Source of the DNA: Sepioteuthis lessoniana
Lineage: Eukaryota; Mollusca; Cephalopoda; Myopsida; Loliginidae
Reading direction: 5' to 3'
DNA length: 64,000 nucleotides
Assembly: GCA_963585895.1 (NCBI GenBank)
Contig: OY757904.1
Location: 86,221,543 to 86,285,542 of the forward strand
The notes beneath the pieces are model-generated. The model saw only the letters and a list, made by a program, of their open reading frames with translations, did not search any database and was not told the origin of the DNA. Made by a program: the position numbers and the translations under genes. Position 1 is the first letter of the stretch, and each line of letters starts with the position of its first letter. Shown piece after piece: positions 33,368-45,410 of this stretch.

Positions 33368-34800
33368 AAACATTGTGAACATAGTGACATTTAACGTTAG
33401 AACTTTAAACACAATAAATCAGCTACCTAAACTGACAGCGTCTGCAGTCGGGCATAATATTGACATCATGAGCATACAAGTACATAGATATTACCATAGC
33501 GAACAAGGAATAAATTACCATGATATTGGTAATGGATGGACATTTGTCTCAGTATCTGCATGAAAAAACTCCGTCAATGCCGTCATAGGGGGTTTTGGAA
33601 TGCTCTTCGATCCTTATGCCTTAAAATCACTAAATAACATAGAGAGAATCCCACTGTGAATGATGCGTACTTCATTTAATGGCAACCTCCTGCGTAAAAA
33701 TCGTCTCTTACTACAATCCTATCAAGGCCGGAGATGAAACGGACATCATCAACTTCTGCAACGAGCTATTTTCCCTTGTCTGACACATTCCCAAACACAA
33801 CGTTCTAATCATCAGTGAGGACATGAATGCTCAAAAAGGCTCAGTCGAAAATAAATCCTGCTAACTCAACTTGTTAACCAGAAATGGAGAATATCTAGTA
33901 GATTTTTTCGCTCGAGACGAGGCTAACATGCCTAAATACTGTACTAAATTCCAAAAAGTGGGGAGAAAACTATGGACATACACCTACCCAAATGACTCAA
34001 AAGCACTGTGTGATATTCATAAACAAGAAAGGCATAAATAACGGCTTGAACTGTGATCCCAGAATCGTCTCGGTAAAGATTCGCATAAGTCTACGTAGAA
34101 ATAAGACGCAAACATTTAAAGCTTTACAATATAAGTAATCCTTACTCACTAATAGAGATATTGGAAATCATTTTACAGTTACAGTAAGAAAAAAGTGTGA
34201 TACTCTTCAGAATATATCTGAAAGACCTACTCCGAATGATTAATATGAAAATTTTGTTATCGCCTATATAGAAGTAGCAGCTGAAAGGATTCTAACCAAA
34301 ACAAGAGCGGAATGTAGAGTTCCAAGGGAGGCAATAGCATTTCGAAGAAAATGAAATAACATGAAAGAGCATCCTTACTTAATAAACGAAACCCAACAAA
34401 TACCAGTGCCCAGAAACCTAAGAAAGGCTAGAAAGAACTAAAACATACTAAAAAGAACAACTAGAATACATTCAAATCACTAAAAACAGAAACCTGCTTG
34501 AAGATAGACAATCACAATTTGCATGACAGACAGCAAATGAAGTGAACAGAAGGAAGAACTCCCTGAGAGCAAAAGTAAAACCAAAAAAAAAAAAAAAAAG
34601 AATAAAGAAGTGAATATTATATTTCAGGAATCTTCTTGAAAACTCTCCTGAAGTCGCTGATAAACCTTTTAAAAATTATCAATTGCCAGCAAGATATCAA
34701 ATCAGGACAGTTTACAGATTACTCTGACACCGCACGGAAAAAAAAATTAAAAGCAAAAAAGCTGAAATATGAAAGACAAGGAAATTTGAGAGCGTACGTA
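33368..34800 (+). pseudogene. LINE endonuclease remnant, plus orientation
   Basis: It starts MNIVTFNVRTLNTINQLPKL (33375), the usual beginning of an AP-like endonuclease, followed by GHNIDIMSIQVHRYYHSEQG, where the catalytic Glu of IQEHR is replaced by Val. Next come GNGWTFVSVSA, VIGGFGML, CYNPI-like and IISEDMNAQKG (about 33800-33840, normally GDMNA), then GRKLWTYTYPNDSKALCDIH (about 33965-34020). The later part is lysine-rich and continues to about 34790 (ISNQ-like). Stops and shifts throughout. The RT that should follow is absent or lies inverted at 34830-35490. Confidence 0.7.
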
Positions 34801-34829
34801 TTCGATTATGCTACGTAGTCTATAAACAA

Positions 34830-35490
34830 AACACAATCTTGAAATAAGGCTGCATATATGTTATCATCAGGCCGTAGTGACAACAAGGAGTTCCCTGATT
34901 CTCTTTCACATGGTATTCTTGTGCAATTCCCACCTAGCTTTTTCTCTTGATGTGTTTGGTTTAAAACGCATGAACTCTCTTTTTTTTGCATTTGCTTTGA
35001 AGTCAATGCCTCCTGCTGCTTGCTCTTGGCTATGCAATAGAGATTCAGCTTGGTGTTAGGGTTTTGAGTTATTTGGGTAGGTGTATTTGCGAGAAGCGCT
35101 TGATCCTCTGCGTTGTCTGCACCTGTTCTAGTTTCTGCTCGATTTCGTCTGCTTCTTGTCTTTAAAACCATTTTCTTTAATTTGATCTATAGATATACAG
35201 TCTTGGCTGAGTATTGACAAATATGGCGCTAATGTATCTCTTTAGGACGACAATGTCGAAGAAGTCGGTGTCTCCATCAGGTGATCGAACTGTTGCTTTT
35301 GTATTTTTGTAAAACATTATTATAACAGTAACAGTTTTTTTTGTGGGGGAGACCATATCTATGTAGTATTTAGTCCATATTTCCTCTGTGTAAGGAATCG
35401 AATGCCTTAGAGAAATCTACGAATAGTAGAGTTGACACGAGATTTTTTTACATATGTGCAGCGAGCAAAACTTTGATCTGATGATGACAC
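34830..35490 (-). pseudogene. LINE reverse transcriptase remnant, minus orientation
   Basis: On the minus strand: LFVDFSKAFDS-like (complement of about 35430-35395, motif A), YKNTKATVRSPDGDTDFFDI (about 35310-35250), then TRTGADNAEDQALLANTPTQ (about 35120-35060), where the usual YADD of motif C is degraded. It appears to be the RT of the same LINE group whose endonuclease lies just upstream in the opposite orientation at 33368-34800. Confidence 0.65.
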
Positions 35491-35499
35491 AGGCATAGC

Positions 35500-35850
35500 T
35501 TCGGTATCAAAGCATCATAATCTTTAAACTAGAGCGTCGCAGCCGCACCTTACGATACCACCAGGTTTTGTTGGTTTTTTCGTCACAGTATAAGTATGCC
35601 AGATTAAAACTCAACTTTGTCGGGTAATATTTAGTCATATTAACAACTCTCTTGCTATGAAGTATACCAGCCACAAAGAATTAATTTAGTGATAAAAGAT
35701 TTGAATTACCTAACAAGATGACACAGTTAAAACACTGAACGTATGGTTGTACGTGTAATTAATCTACGAAGTATATCAAAACTCAGTAAAAAAAATGATA
35801 TTTGATTTGAGTTCATTGACGAGCTGATAACGTCAAATTCGACTAGAATG
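35500..35850. other. No recognisable feature
   Basis: Mixed sequence with no motif. Confidence 0.4.
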
Positions 35851-35859
35851 TCAACACAC

Positions 35860-36150
35860 ACGCATATGTGTATTTGTGTGTATATATGTAACCGTAAGCG
35901 CTACATCATTGCGAGATTTCAATTAGAGTGTTTCACTTAAAATGCTCTCGGAGAATAAGACAATATCGTGTCCAATCTGCTGGTGAATGATAACTTTGAG
36001 GTTTATCTGATTGCACTGAAACTTATTTTTTGAATTAACTAAATTCTTCATATAATGAAGGTAATTATGAAATGCTAGTTAGCATCTTTCACTCCTTTCT
36101 AAATAGAAACATCGATAACATCATAGACTGCTATTACAATGGAATCCATT
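35860..36150 (+). repeat. Family C interspersed repeat, copy 2
   Basis: ATGTAACCGTAAGCGCTACA at the left; GGTGAATGATAACTTTGAGG in the middle; AATTATGAAATGCTAGTTAG, CTAAATAGAAACATCGATAA and CAATGGAATCCAT to the right. The same order as the copy at 62085-62400. Confidence 0.65.
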
Positions 36151-38185
36151 CATTGTTCCCCTAGTTATTTACATCAATTCATATTATATCATTATTCTTA
36201 TTATTTGAACATTTTCAAATATATTTATTTAAGAAAAAAAAAAAAAAGAAAAACTTTCGATGTGACATCTTCTATGACCATATTAAGGAAGTTCGATTAT
36301 CTTACTTATTCACCCAAATGGACTACATAGAAACAAATATGAGAAATTAATCTCCTCAATAAAAAAGCATCCTTTTATGTTCTATGTTATATCTATTTCA
36401 TTAAAGAATTCAGAATTTTCTCCCTTTTTATATAAATCTTTTCTTGATGATTACCAAATGAGATTTTTTGAAATTCAACAACTAAAAACATTTATCTATA
36501 CCAGTAATGACCCATGAATTGCTGCATTTGTTTAAATTTTCTTAGAAGAAGTTTATTATAATTCATTTTTTATTAGACAGATTGTTTTTTTCGATTTGCT
36601 CTTTATTCATTGCATTTCGTCTTCCGATTTATTTACTTAAAATCGGTGATGTCAACCGTCCACTGCGAAATTCCATACAATTTTTTCCCGCTATAGAATA
36701 ATCATGTGACTCTTTTTTCGTTCACTTTTTTCCTTTCGTTTTTATGGAACTTTGAAAAACTTTGTAAAATGCATGTAATAACCTATTCTTCCAGTATCTC
36801 TTAAATTAATTACTAGTCGATGATAATTTTTTCTGATTTACTCATAACATACACAGTTTATGCAAAAAGTAATTTTAGGTTAAAAAATTCACTGTTTCAT
36901 CATAATTCTTCTCTTGTCAGATATAGTTTTACAGAATATGACTAAATCTAAATCAGGGAATAGTGAAATTGTTATAAAGTTAGAATGTGACAAAATAAGC
37001 GGAAAAATTGCCTATTAGTTGAATCTATACTAATAATATACAAAATCCGTTTGTTAAATAATGAGACTAATGGTATGAAAACTTAATGAAGACATTGTTT
37101 CCACCCTTTTCCACACTACCTTCAGTCAGTTCTTAACAGCTTGTGGCATGTTCTCAACAATTTCCAAAATAGCGACTACCGAAGTGGGTTTTGATTTTTA
37201 GAAACAAGAAATGGTCATTTCCGTTCTCAGAAAGTTATGTCTAATTTTTGTGTCAAACAGTAATGCAGTTGGTTCTTTTTTATTTTTCAGATTGACAATC
37301 CTAACTGAAAATCAGCTGATTAACAATCATTCTCACCTTTAAACCTTGATTAGTCCTTACTTTTGATTTTGTACCCAGAATAAAAGTTGACCTGAGTTCA
37401 TTTTTAGATCTTTCTAAGATATTGTCTTGAAGTTTAATATGGAATTTGATATTGCGGTTCATTTTTATTTTACTTAATTATTTGTAATAATCTAAAATTT
37501 TACTTAATTATTTGTAATAATCTAAAATTACGAAACTGAAATTGAATTCCGAGAAAGAAAATATGAACTGAATGTTTTCAAACGAGTTCAAAGTCAACAT
37601 TGATCAACTTTTCAATAACCGTGATTATTGTTTAATTTTCATACATACTGCCACAGTTTTTAGTCTCACTTTAAATGGATCAGCAACGCTTCCCTAAGCG
37701 CTGACCTTTAACAATCGCCGGGAAAACTTTTAGAAAATAAAGTTTTGACATATTTGTGTTATAAATTCTAACTACGATTTCCCAAATTATATTGACGGTT
37801 ATTAACACCATTTAATCGTCAACAGAAAAAACAAACTATTTCCCTACAGCAAATTAAACATATGTTCGTTTGTTATAATTGGAATTTACGTTAAAAATCT
37901 TCAGTCGGATTTTAATATGCAGATGTGTCTGAAAAGTAAAGGACTGATAGGCATTAATCGACTGAAATGAAAACATGGTGAATACTGTCAACACAAAGTA
38001 AAAACCAGGACAACCTTAACACTGAGCCCATGCATATAACGTCACAACTAAGATAACTGATACTATAGTAATTGAGAAATGCGAAATGTAATAGATTTCG
38101 GGATATGGCTGGGAGACTTGATCTTCCGTCAATTAAATTGTTTACAAGAAGTGTCATCTCGTGGGTTCCAAAACAATTGACTAAA
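36151..38185. other. No gene; one tandem duplication
   Basis: AT-rich. A 30-bp unit (TACTTAATTATTTGTAATAA plus 10 bases) is repeated in tandem at about 37468-37527. No protein motif seen. Confidence 0.5.
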
Positions 38186-38193
38186 GAACGCAA

Positions 38194-38254
38194 ATTCATT
38201 AAAACACCCCCAACCATATTGATCCTTCAATATGGTCGGGGTGTTTTAATGAAT
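38194..38254. repeat. Near-perfect 28-bp inverted repeat (hairpin)
   Basis: Arms 38194-38222 and 38227-38254 with a 4-base loop; one base is inserted and one changed within the arms (CACCCCCAACC against GGTCGGGGTG). Confidence 0.9.
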
Positions 38255-38934
38255 CTACGACATATTCCTGACTTAGAACCTTTCGATGGCAACTACTTGA
38301 GAAAGTTGCATAGTAGTGCAAGTAATGTTGTACAACGTTTTATTTATTTAGTGATAAAGATGTTGGTTTGGTAAATGTTTATACCTTACCTTTCAGACAT
38401 CGACAATAAAGTAATAAGCCAGAGCTTAAAATGCTTATTAACTGTAGTGAAATAATAATGGCTTAGTGGAGAGACTATCAAGAAAACGGATTAAGAAGGC
38501 ACCTTTAGACCTTCTCATTTGCGAGTTCATTGTATTCTTGGACCAGAAAACAAGGAAATGCACACGAATCCCCCTACCACCAGAAAAGAGCATTGATAAG
38601 AGAACAAAATTGAACACTGACAAAATCCGGATAATCTCTTTCTGTTTACGACCATAATGATGTTGTACTGTTCACGAATGTTTTTGTGTTAGCGATAATC
38701 AAAACGAGCATTTACAGGTGCCTGGCTATTATTAATCGACTTCCTACGTTTCCAAAGAGTGGCAATATTGAGATACTCCTAATCTCATCATTGTTCATAA
38801 ATATAAGCTGTAACTGAGGAAATACTTATATTCATATAGGGAAACTGTTTCAAGAGAAACATTATGATACATTATATTTTGATTACCCTTAATTTCACAT
38901 ACTTGCAAAATCCAGACTTTCAAATACTGATTAT

Positions 38935-39420
38935 TCATCTTGTTTCATAGAACTTTGAAGATAACATCTGCCTCCCCTACAGAGGAGTAAGGCCCTATTC
39001 TCCTTCCAAAAAATGGATGTCTTAGGTTTGATATAAAGTGGTGTGGCAGCAATTCTGGAGTTTTTGGAGTGTCAAACTCCTGTTTTACGGTCATTACTCT
39101 CAGAGTGGTAGTACCTGCTTGAGTCACATCTATGAGTCAAATAAAACTGTTTGAAAATTATTCGTATTAGATAGGAGTACTTGAATCCATATAACTGTAT
39201 AAGAATAATTACATAAAGCGACTATTGGTTATAAAAGATTATTATCATTATTATTATTAGTTACTTGAACACATATAATTGCTTGAAATACTTGAAACCA
39301 TATGTTTTTGTGCAAATTAATAGTATTAGATAGAAATACTTGAAACCATATAACTGTGTGCAAATTATGTGTATTATATCAGAATGCTTGAAACCGTATA
39401 ATTGTTACGAATATACTTAT
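38935..39420 (+). repeat. Family B repeat with tandem-array tail, second locus
   Basis: Core and middle: TGCCTCCCCTACAGAGGAGT, GGAGTTTTTGGAGTGTCAAA and CGGTCATTACTCTCAGAG align to 11190-11320. From 39140 a decayed array repeats ACTTGAAACCATATAACTGT and GCAAATTA..GTATTAGATAG units about every 55-60 bp. Same architecture as 11148-11665. Confidence 0.6.
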
Positions 39421-40384
39421 AAAATATTTCTACTTTATAAATACTATAGTCAAACTTGAATTTAAGTGCACGCATTAAATAAGTCATAAAGAATTGAATT
39501 CCTGCTTAGCAGACAAAAGAAAACAAATTATGCCATAAATAATGGTAAGATAAAATCAAATACTTTTTGGGACTACAATAAAATTTCAAAGTATAAAAAA
39601 TACTTTACTGTATGTAAATACAAGGAATATTCCGATAGTTTCTATTTATTTCTAACGGAAACTAAAACAGATAGAAGGAATACAATAACACACTTGGATA
39701 GAGCAAGTTTTCTGCTAAAAAACAGTACTTTTTGCCATACACATCCTGAATCAAGGTATGATTTCTATGCTACCTGCTTGTATCTCTATGGGATTAAAGA
39801 ATTTTCACACTTCCCTCCAAAAACAATCGTCATTGTTCGAATTCAGAATTTCGAATCCATCTTATTGCAAAGATTGCCTAACATAATCTATTCAAGTTTA
39901 TTTTATACTTCACTAAGTAAGCCTTAGTAAATAGACTAATATGCAACGCTATCATATTGTTTTAAGTACTAAAAATTTCAGGTTTAAACATATTTTTATC
40001 TTAACTAAATAGTTATTGGACAAAGTCAATTTTAGTGTAAGCCACACTTGTACTATAATCATTTCGTAAGTTTAACTAAGTTTGACACAACGTCAAAAAT
40101 ATAGGGCACATAGAATCGAACTCACTAATAATGGTCTGCCTGCTTAGCTCGCTATTTGAGGCAGCTATCCACTTTTGTTTTTTAGATAAAATAGAACATA
40201 CTCACAACTGATTCTTTGCGAACGAGCACAATCACCAGAGTTTCATGACTCGTCGTTGTCGTTGTCGTCTAATGTTTTCTATATATTCAAGGTTTTAAAA
40301 TTCTCGTACATTTTTGGGGAGAAACTTCTTTAAGTTAAACTTAAAATGTAATATAATTTGTTTTGCCCTCAATTCAACGTTAGT
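39421..40384. other. No recognisable gene
   Basis: A plus frame of 77 codons at 39694-39927 has no motif I know. The rest is AT-rich. Confidence 0.4.
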
Positions 40385-40625
40385 TTATGCAAGTTTTCAC
40401 ACCGCAAACTTTCACTGAAATCCAAATGACAATAAGTCTCCTCCGCTTTCCAGAATCTCTCTCAGTATTATAACTGGTCTCAACAGTGCTGATGGTCTGA
40501 CTCCTTCGGATCTCAAGTTTCCCATGTGTCTTTTCCAGGCTCCAAGGTCTACGATGATGATTGGTATGACTGTCACCTTCATGCCCCTCAGGTTTTTATA
40601 GGCAAAGCCCATTTTTATTTAGTTT
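40385..40625 (-). pseudogene. REL-endonuclease LINE C-terminus, short fragment
   Basis: The minus-strand 66-codon frame reads YKNLRGMKVTVIPIIIVDLG, then a variable part and LLRPVIILREILESGGDLLS. This is the C-terminal block (KVTVIPIVIGxLG ... ARILRxVLE) of the same LINE group as at 20215, 22090 and 62790. Only this tail is present, as expected from 5' truncation on insertion. Confidence 0.65.
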
Positions 40626-40959
40626 TTCAATTTCTTTTTTGTAATTAACTGGAATGAAAAATGTTGATCTGTTTAAACTTTTCTTTTCTATTGGCACAGA
40701 ACAAACTTTTTATGTTGACCATTGGAAACACTTGACATTTCTGTATAACAAAATTAAAATTGGTTTTACTGCCTGTCACCCATCGTTGGATTATTTTGTA
40801 CCGTGATCAGATTAACAATTATTGCAGTATAAAATGGATCTTGATAGTAATTTTAAACATGTATCGACTTCATACTTATTTGCTATATCAGTGTTTTAAA
40901 AGCCATTATGTATTAGTGTCGTTCAAAACTATTTTAAACATTATCTCAAACAAATCTAT

Positions 40960-41090
40960 TTGACCTGTATGTGGGACCCAAACGGATGCTACAACTCCAG
41001 GTTAGAGGGAGTAATGTCAACATAGGAGGCACTCCACTCTCTCAAGAACTGGAGCCTTACCACCGGATGCAGTTTTAATCACGAAATTAT
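40960..41090 (-). repeat. Family B repeat fragment, minus orientation
   Basis: The reverse complement GGCTCCAGTTCTTGAGAGAG ... GACATTACTCCCTC aligns to the middle block of the 11148 copy. Confidence 0.45.
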
Positions 41091-41181
41091 TTGTAGCGTA
41101 TGAGTAGAGACTTAAGAAGATAACGTTTATATTAGCGGAAACTGCAATAATAGATGTAGTGATTATAATGACGTTAATTTC

Positions 41182-41186
<5 letters not shown>

Positions 41187-41222
<36 letters not shown>
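41187..41222. repeat. (TC)n microsatellite
   Basis: Uninterrupted TC units. Confidence 0.95.
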
Positions 41223-41225
<3 letters not shown>

Positions 41226-41281
41226 TTTCCTTTTGTGCGTAACTATTTGGATATTTTATTAATAAACAAACGAACGCGATT

Positions 41282-42330
41282 TTGTTTTTCAGTAATATTT
41301 TTCCTTTTTCAGTGTCTCTCCCAGAGAACGACCAGGTAGACAGCGGAAGTATAGGATTTTATCGACCGAAAAACAAACATAGGCATAAGTTGATAGAAGT
41401 GATTAATATCCGCCTTTTCATCAAATCAAGAGAACTTAATTGTTCTCTGAAAAGTCCCGTTTGTAATAACGTCGGTTTTAATGATACGAGATTTGCAACT
41501 CTGTTGACAGCAATGAATCTTCATCAAATAAGAAAAGAAAAAGAAAAAAGGAATAAATAGATAAATGGAATCAACTGTCTTTAGCGATGTGGTTATAAGT
41601 GGTTGGTGTCAAAAGTTTTTTGGTTGGCAACAATGACTGAGAATTAGTTGACTAGTATGTGAGAAGACGTGTGAAAACACTCAGTTCATATTCACATTTG
41701 AGAAATAGATTTTAGTCGAGTAATCTTTGATTAATACAAGTGCCACAAAAAGGGATTATTAAAATGGAAAGTGATAAGATCAATGTTCACCTTGAACACT
41801 TGCCATTTAGAATTCTTGTACAACTGAATAATCTTGGATCCTTTCAAATGTGTCACTCAAATTGAATGTGTCAAACTTCAGGACAATATGATAAAAACAT
41901 TTAACAAGTTACACAGGCTTATGGAGATCAACTTTTACCCTGGGCACAAGGTTTAGCTGATGCAAGGCGTTTTGGGATAGCCTAGAGGCTGTATCTGGTC
42001 CCCGAGTTACTTCCAAAAAATGTTATACTCTCCCTCGACCTGATCGTCGTTTTGGTAGTGAAAATGTTGAACCTGAAAAAAGCCTCATTACTTTCTAGAC
42101 GCAAAAAAGAAAACTAATAACATTCTAAATGCAAGAGTTTTTTTTTCTTTGATGGTTGGTCGGTTGATTTATTTTACAGCTTATCAATCCCTTTCGAGCC
42201 ATTTAATGTCAAATCAAATTTCTTGTTTTGAATATTCAAACCTAGAGCCATGGCTGGCATTTAGGAACTCTTGTGAATTGGTACTAGGTCGTAACGAACC
42301 AACTATAGGCAGTGTCAGCTAATAGGGGTA
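41282..42330. other. No firm gene; weak exon-like frame at 41282-41560
   Basis: A 92-codon plus frame starts after a pyrimidine-rich run ending TTTTTCAG at 41312. It lacks a recognised domain and ends in a lysine/glutamate-rich low-complexity tail. From 41570 nothing coding is seen; 42160-42240 holds a diverged SINE-tail-like stretch (CCATTTAATGTCAAATCAAA). Confidence 0.2.
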
Positions 42331-42339
42331 TTTTTAAAG

Positions 42340-43425
42340 TATATTAGGGTTGATTTTAGGAGGAGGGATAGATGAGTTATTATAAATATTATTTATGATA
42401 ATATCAATTATTTCATTGACAGGTGTATCAGTGAAAAGATTTTTTACATCCGGTGAGGCTAATATACCATTATTGGGTTTAATTGTATGAAGAACTTGAA
42501 TTAATTCATGTGTAGATTTTATGTTATATTTACTAGGTAAGTATGGTGAAATAAGTTGTTTTATTGTTTTTGTGAGTTCATAAATCGGTGTAGGTATTTG
42601 TGATATAATTAGGCGCAGAGGATGATTAGGTCTATGTATTTTTACGGTCCCGTAAAAATAGCCGGGTTTATAGTCACCGATTATTTTGGGTAGTTTTGTG
42701 CAATTAAGTTCGGCATTATTAGCAGTGATTAGTTTATTAATTTTTTATTTTAGTTGGTTGGTGGGATTCTTATTTAATTTTTTGAATTTTGTGTGGTCAT
42801 CGAGAATATTTTGTAGTTTTGAATGGTTGTCTGTTTTATTGAGTACTACAAAAATGTTTGTTTGATTTGCTTTTTATGGTGATGTTAGGGTGAGTGCAAT
42901 TTTTAGTTGATGAGTTAGTAATGTAGTTTGTTATTTAAGGAGATCACGGAATTCAGGTTTGATTGAAATTACCTTTTTATCCAGGAGCTTTAAAATATTT
43001 TGGTATAAAATTTCAATTTCTGTATTTTTGTTGATGCTGGTATGTCCTAGAAATAAATGGCATTTGGGTCCCAAGTTGAGAAAATCTTTTAGTTGTTGAG
43101 TTAATTCACAGTCCGAGAGATTTATATATTTGTCAATATTATTTGAAAGTAGTAAATGGCCTTTGTAGAGGTTGTTGAGCTTTTTTTGACGAGTAAGTTT
43201 GCGTTCGTAATCACTTTTGTTAATGATTACGGAAAGTCTGTAATCTAGTTCGTGGAGTTATGTAGGTGCAATGGAGCTTTCGAGTTTTTCTCGTATTTTT
43301 TGTGATTCAAGATCTAGTTTATTGATGTTATTCTTACAGAGTGTAATCAGTCTCTTCACGAGATCACGTCTGTATTCCAAAGTGCTGTTATATTTATAAC
43401 ATGGAGTTTAGAATATATTTTGGCA
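42340..43425 (-). pseudogene. Penelope-like reverse transcriptase, decayed
   Basis: Minus-strand remnants, N to C: DFLNLGPKCHLFLGHTSINK (about 43100-43040), FVVLNKTDNHSKLQNIL (about 42850-42800), AELNCTKLPKIIGDYKPGYF (about 42715-42660), YGTVKIHRPNHPLRLIISQI (about 42665-42605), PYLPSKYNIKSTHELIQVLH, then ASPDVKNLFTDTPVNEIIDI (about 42465-42405, the motif-A region). It stops soon afterwards, so the catalytic YxDD and any GIY-YIG domain are absent. The phrases GTVKIHRPNHPLRLIIS and ASPDVKNLFTDTPV are characteristic of Penelope-like RTs. A terminal repeat with a hammerhead-like motif lies directly upstream (43425-43615). Confidence 0.75.
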
Positions 43426-43615
43426 GCATTTTTCATTGATACATATTTGATTGAAGATAATATACATTTTTTGTCAACATATTTTTTTGTTAATCCTTTC
43501 GGATTGCCGTATCGATTTTATGATATTCGGCGGGAATTGGTTGATAAACCTTCATTAATTAGTTATTTCTCAAGTACTTTCTGCCCAATTTTGGGCCATC
43601 ATCAGGGGAGGATGT
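43425..43615 (-). mobile_element. Penelope-like element 5' terminal repeat
   Basis: Lies just upstream of the RT on the minus strand. Its inner part (CATTGATACATATTTGATTG ... AATCCTTTCGGATTGCCGTA on plus) is repeated at 43875-43985, the sort of partial duplication found at Penelope-like element ends. It holds the hammerhead-like motif described next. Confidence 0.6.
43566..43611 (-). ncRNA. Hammerhead-ribozyme-like motif of the second Penelope-like element
   Basis: The minus strand reads: stem I strand TCCC (43609-43606), core CTGATGA (43605-43599), stem II T(G)GCCC / AAAATT / GGGCA with one bulged G (43598-43582), core GAAA (43581-43578), a small palindromic stem III AGT/ACT (43578-43573), a CUU cleavage triplet and a stem I strand GAGA that pairs with TCCC except for one A-C mismatch. 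All core bases are present. Stem I is weak, so activity is doubtful; the layout agrees with the motif at 18182-18223. Confidence 0.5.
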
Positions 43616-43812
43616 ATTACAAAAGTGATGTAACATTTGTATGTATAATACTACTTTGTAAGTATGAGCGTTTGTACTGTTGTATTGTGTAGCGTTTACT
43701 TTTCGAATTTGTTTCTATAAATAGTATCAGTAGCTAGAGACATTTAAGTACATTGGCACTAGTTTCAAAATATCAATGCTTGTATCTACTATTCTAACAT
43801 CTGAAACAACTG

Positions 43813-43817
<5 letters not shown>

Positions 43818-43874
<57 letters not shown>
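43818..43874. repeat. (TA)n microsatellite
   Basis: Uninterrupted TA tract directly at the edge of the second terminal-repeat piece. Confidence 0.95.
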
Positions 43875-43877
<3 letters not shown>

Positions 43878-43985
43878 CTGCATTTCTTCATTGATACATG
43901 TTTGATTGAACATAATAGACAATTTTTGTCTACATATTTTTTGGTAATCCTTTCAAATTGCCGTATTTTGGGAATTAGTTTAAAC
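43875..43985 (-). mobile_element. Second, partial copy of the Penelope-like terminal repeat
   Basis: Aligns to 43428-43530 with scattered changes and a short deletion; the hammerhead part is absent. The left edge is the TA tract. Confidence 0.6.
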
Positions 43986-43989
43986 TGAG

Positions 43990-44850
43990 ACACTGAAGTT
44001 GCTCATAGAATTTGCGAAATCGATAGGAGAATGTAATGACTGAACGTACTGCCTAAAACCGGTTTAAACACTAAGATTTTTTTCCCTTTGATTTGTTTCA
44101 GTTGATGATTTTAATGCTTTAAAACGAAAAGTAGAGCAGAATCTGACCAAGAATCTGATCAGATTCTGTTGTAGTTTACAAAAACGTTTTGAAGAAGTAG
44201 GATCATTGAAATGAACCATCTGTGGGGCATTACATAGATTTCAAACGATGTACTTTCGTTCAAAAATCGAAAATAATTTTGATGCACCTTAATATTTGTA
44301 AATTTTTTAAATTCTGATACCGGTTCCATAAAAAAAAATCGTTACCATTATTCATTTTTTACTGGTATTTCTTTCATTTTTCTGTTGCTTTCTATTGCAC
44401 ATTTCTGAGTGTCATCATACGGTCGGCAAGCAACGCAGATAAGAAATAAATAAGGCCATTGATTAGAAAATCAGGCAGCTACCATCTTTGAGTGGAAGAG
44501 AATTTTAGTAAGTTTGCTTATTTTAAAGATCTTAATTCACAAAGTAAAATAGATATTTTTCCATTTTGAAACTATGATTTTTATTTTTTTTATTGCTTAT
44601 TATAGAAGATTTAGAAATAATTATATTTACTTACTTTCCTTTTTGTTGCAATTTACACCATTTATTGAAAAAACTTTTACATTAAAATTTTTTTTAAAAT
44701 GTCCCCTTTTTTCACATAAAGTTAATCTTGAATATTTCTCTAATCTTTGTTATAGACAGTGACACAGAGTAGGATTTTATCATGAAAGATTTGGGATTTT
44801 GTTTTTAGCTGTCTTACTTTTTTTCTAACATATAATGTTTTACTAATATT
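43990..44850. other. No recognisable feature
   Basis: AT-rich sequence upstream of the Gypsy-type element. I looked for a 5' LTR here and found none. Confidence 0.5.
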
Positions 44851-44851
44851 A

Positions 44852-45410
44852 ATGTTTCTATTCAGAATAGACTGGGACGTATTCACAAGGATGACTAATC
44901 TCCCCACTGCTCAAACTAACGTCCAGCTATATAACTGTGCCGATGAAGCCGTCCAGAACTTCATTATCAACACCTACCCCGATTTCTTCAACACAAGCCC
45001 TAACAAGTTACTTGATATGCTCGAGGCCCTAGTCACACGGAAATCAAATCCCATGGTACACCGGATCTCGTTTTCATCGATCGCTCAAAGTGATAACGAG
45101 ACCGCTCTGAATTATGTAGTTAGGCTACGATCAGGAGCCCGGGATTGTGACTTTATATGCCCAAATTGTCACCATGACCTATCCCACATATATATCAAGG
45201 ACCAGTTCATCCGGGGTATAGCCAATGATGCCCTAGCAGAGTCGCTGAAGACCCTAGAGCAGAATATAAGCCACGCCGAAGCATTTGAAATGGCCATGCG
45301 AGACCAAAATGAAATATCCAGTGTTTCTGACATGGCAGCATATCGTCAACAAAGGCGGGCACAGGACGTGGCTCGATCGACTGCGACTCGCAGGTGCGAA
45401 AGGACCGTGG
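44852..45410 (+). pseudogene. Gypsy gag (capsid-like) remnant
   Basis: Open for about 180 codons: WDVFTRMTNLPTAQ, then NFIINTYPDFFNTSPNKLLD, LEALVTRKSNPMVHRISFSS, ALNYVVRLRSGARDCDFICP, HIYIKDQFIRGIANDALAES and NISHAEAFEMAMRDQ. This matches gag proteins of mollusc Gypsy-type elements, which form the particle shell. The upstream start codon at 44852 lies in sequence that may not belong to the element. The frame shifts after about 45410. Confidence 0.8.

Noticed and set aside
34866-34876. Second look for a hammerhead at a TCATCAGG word (minus CCTGATGA)
   Set aside because: No GAAA at the right distance and no stem II.
38466-38657. 63-codon plus frame with a lysine-rich start
   Set aside because: Similar length open on the other strand; no motif.
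41282-41560. Possible exon after a pyrimidine tract ending in TTTTTCAG
   Set aside because: No recognisable domain, and the tail is low complexity; splice-like words are common in T-rich DNA.
43990-44850. Search for a 5' LTR of the Gypsy-type element
   Set aside because: No sequence here resembles the region after 49114, and no TG...CA block with a primer-binding site was seen.
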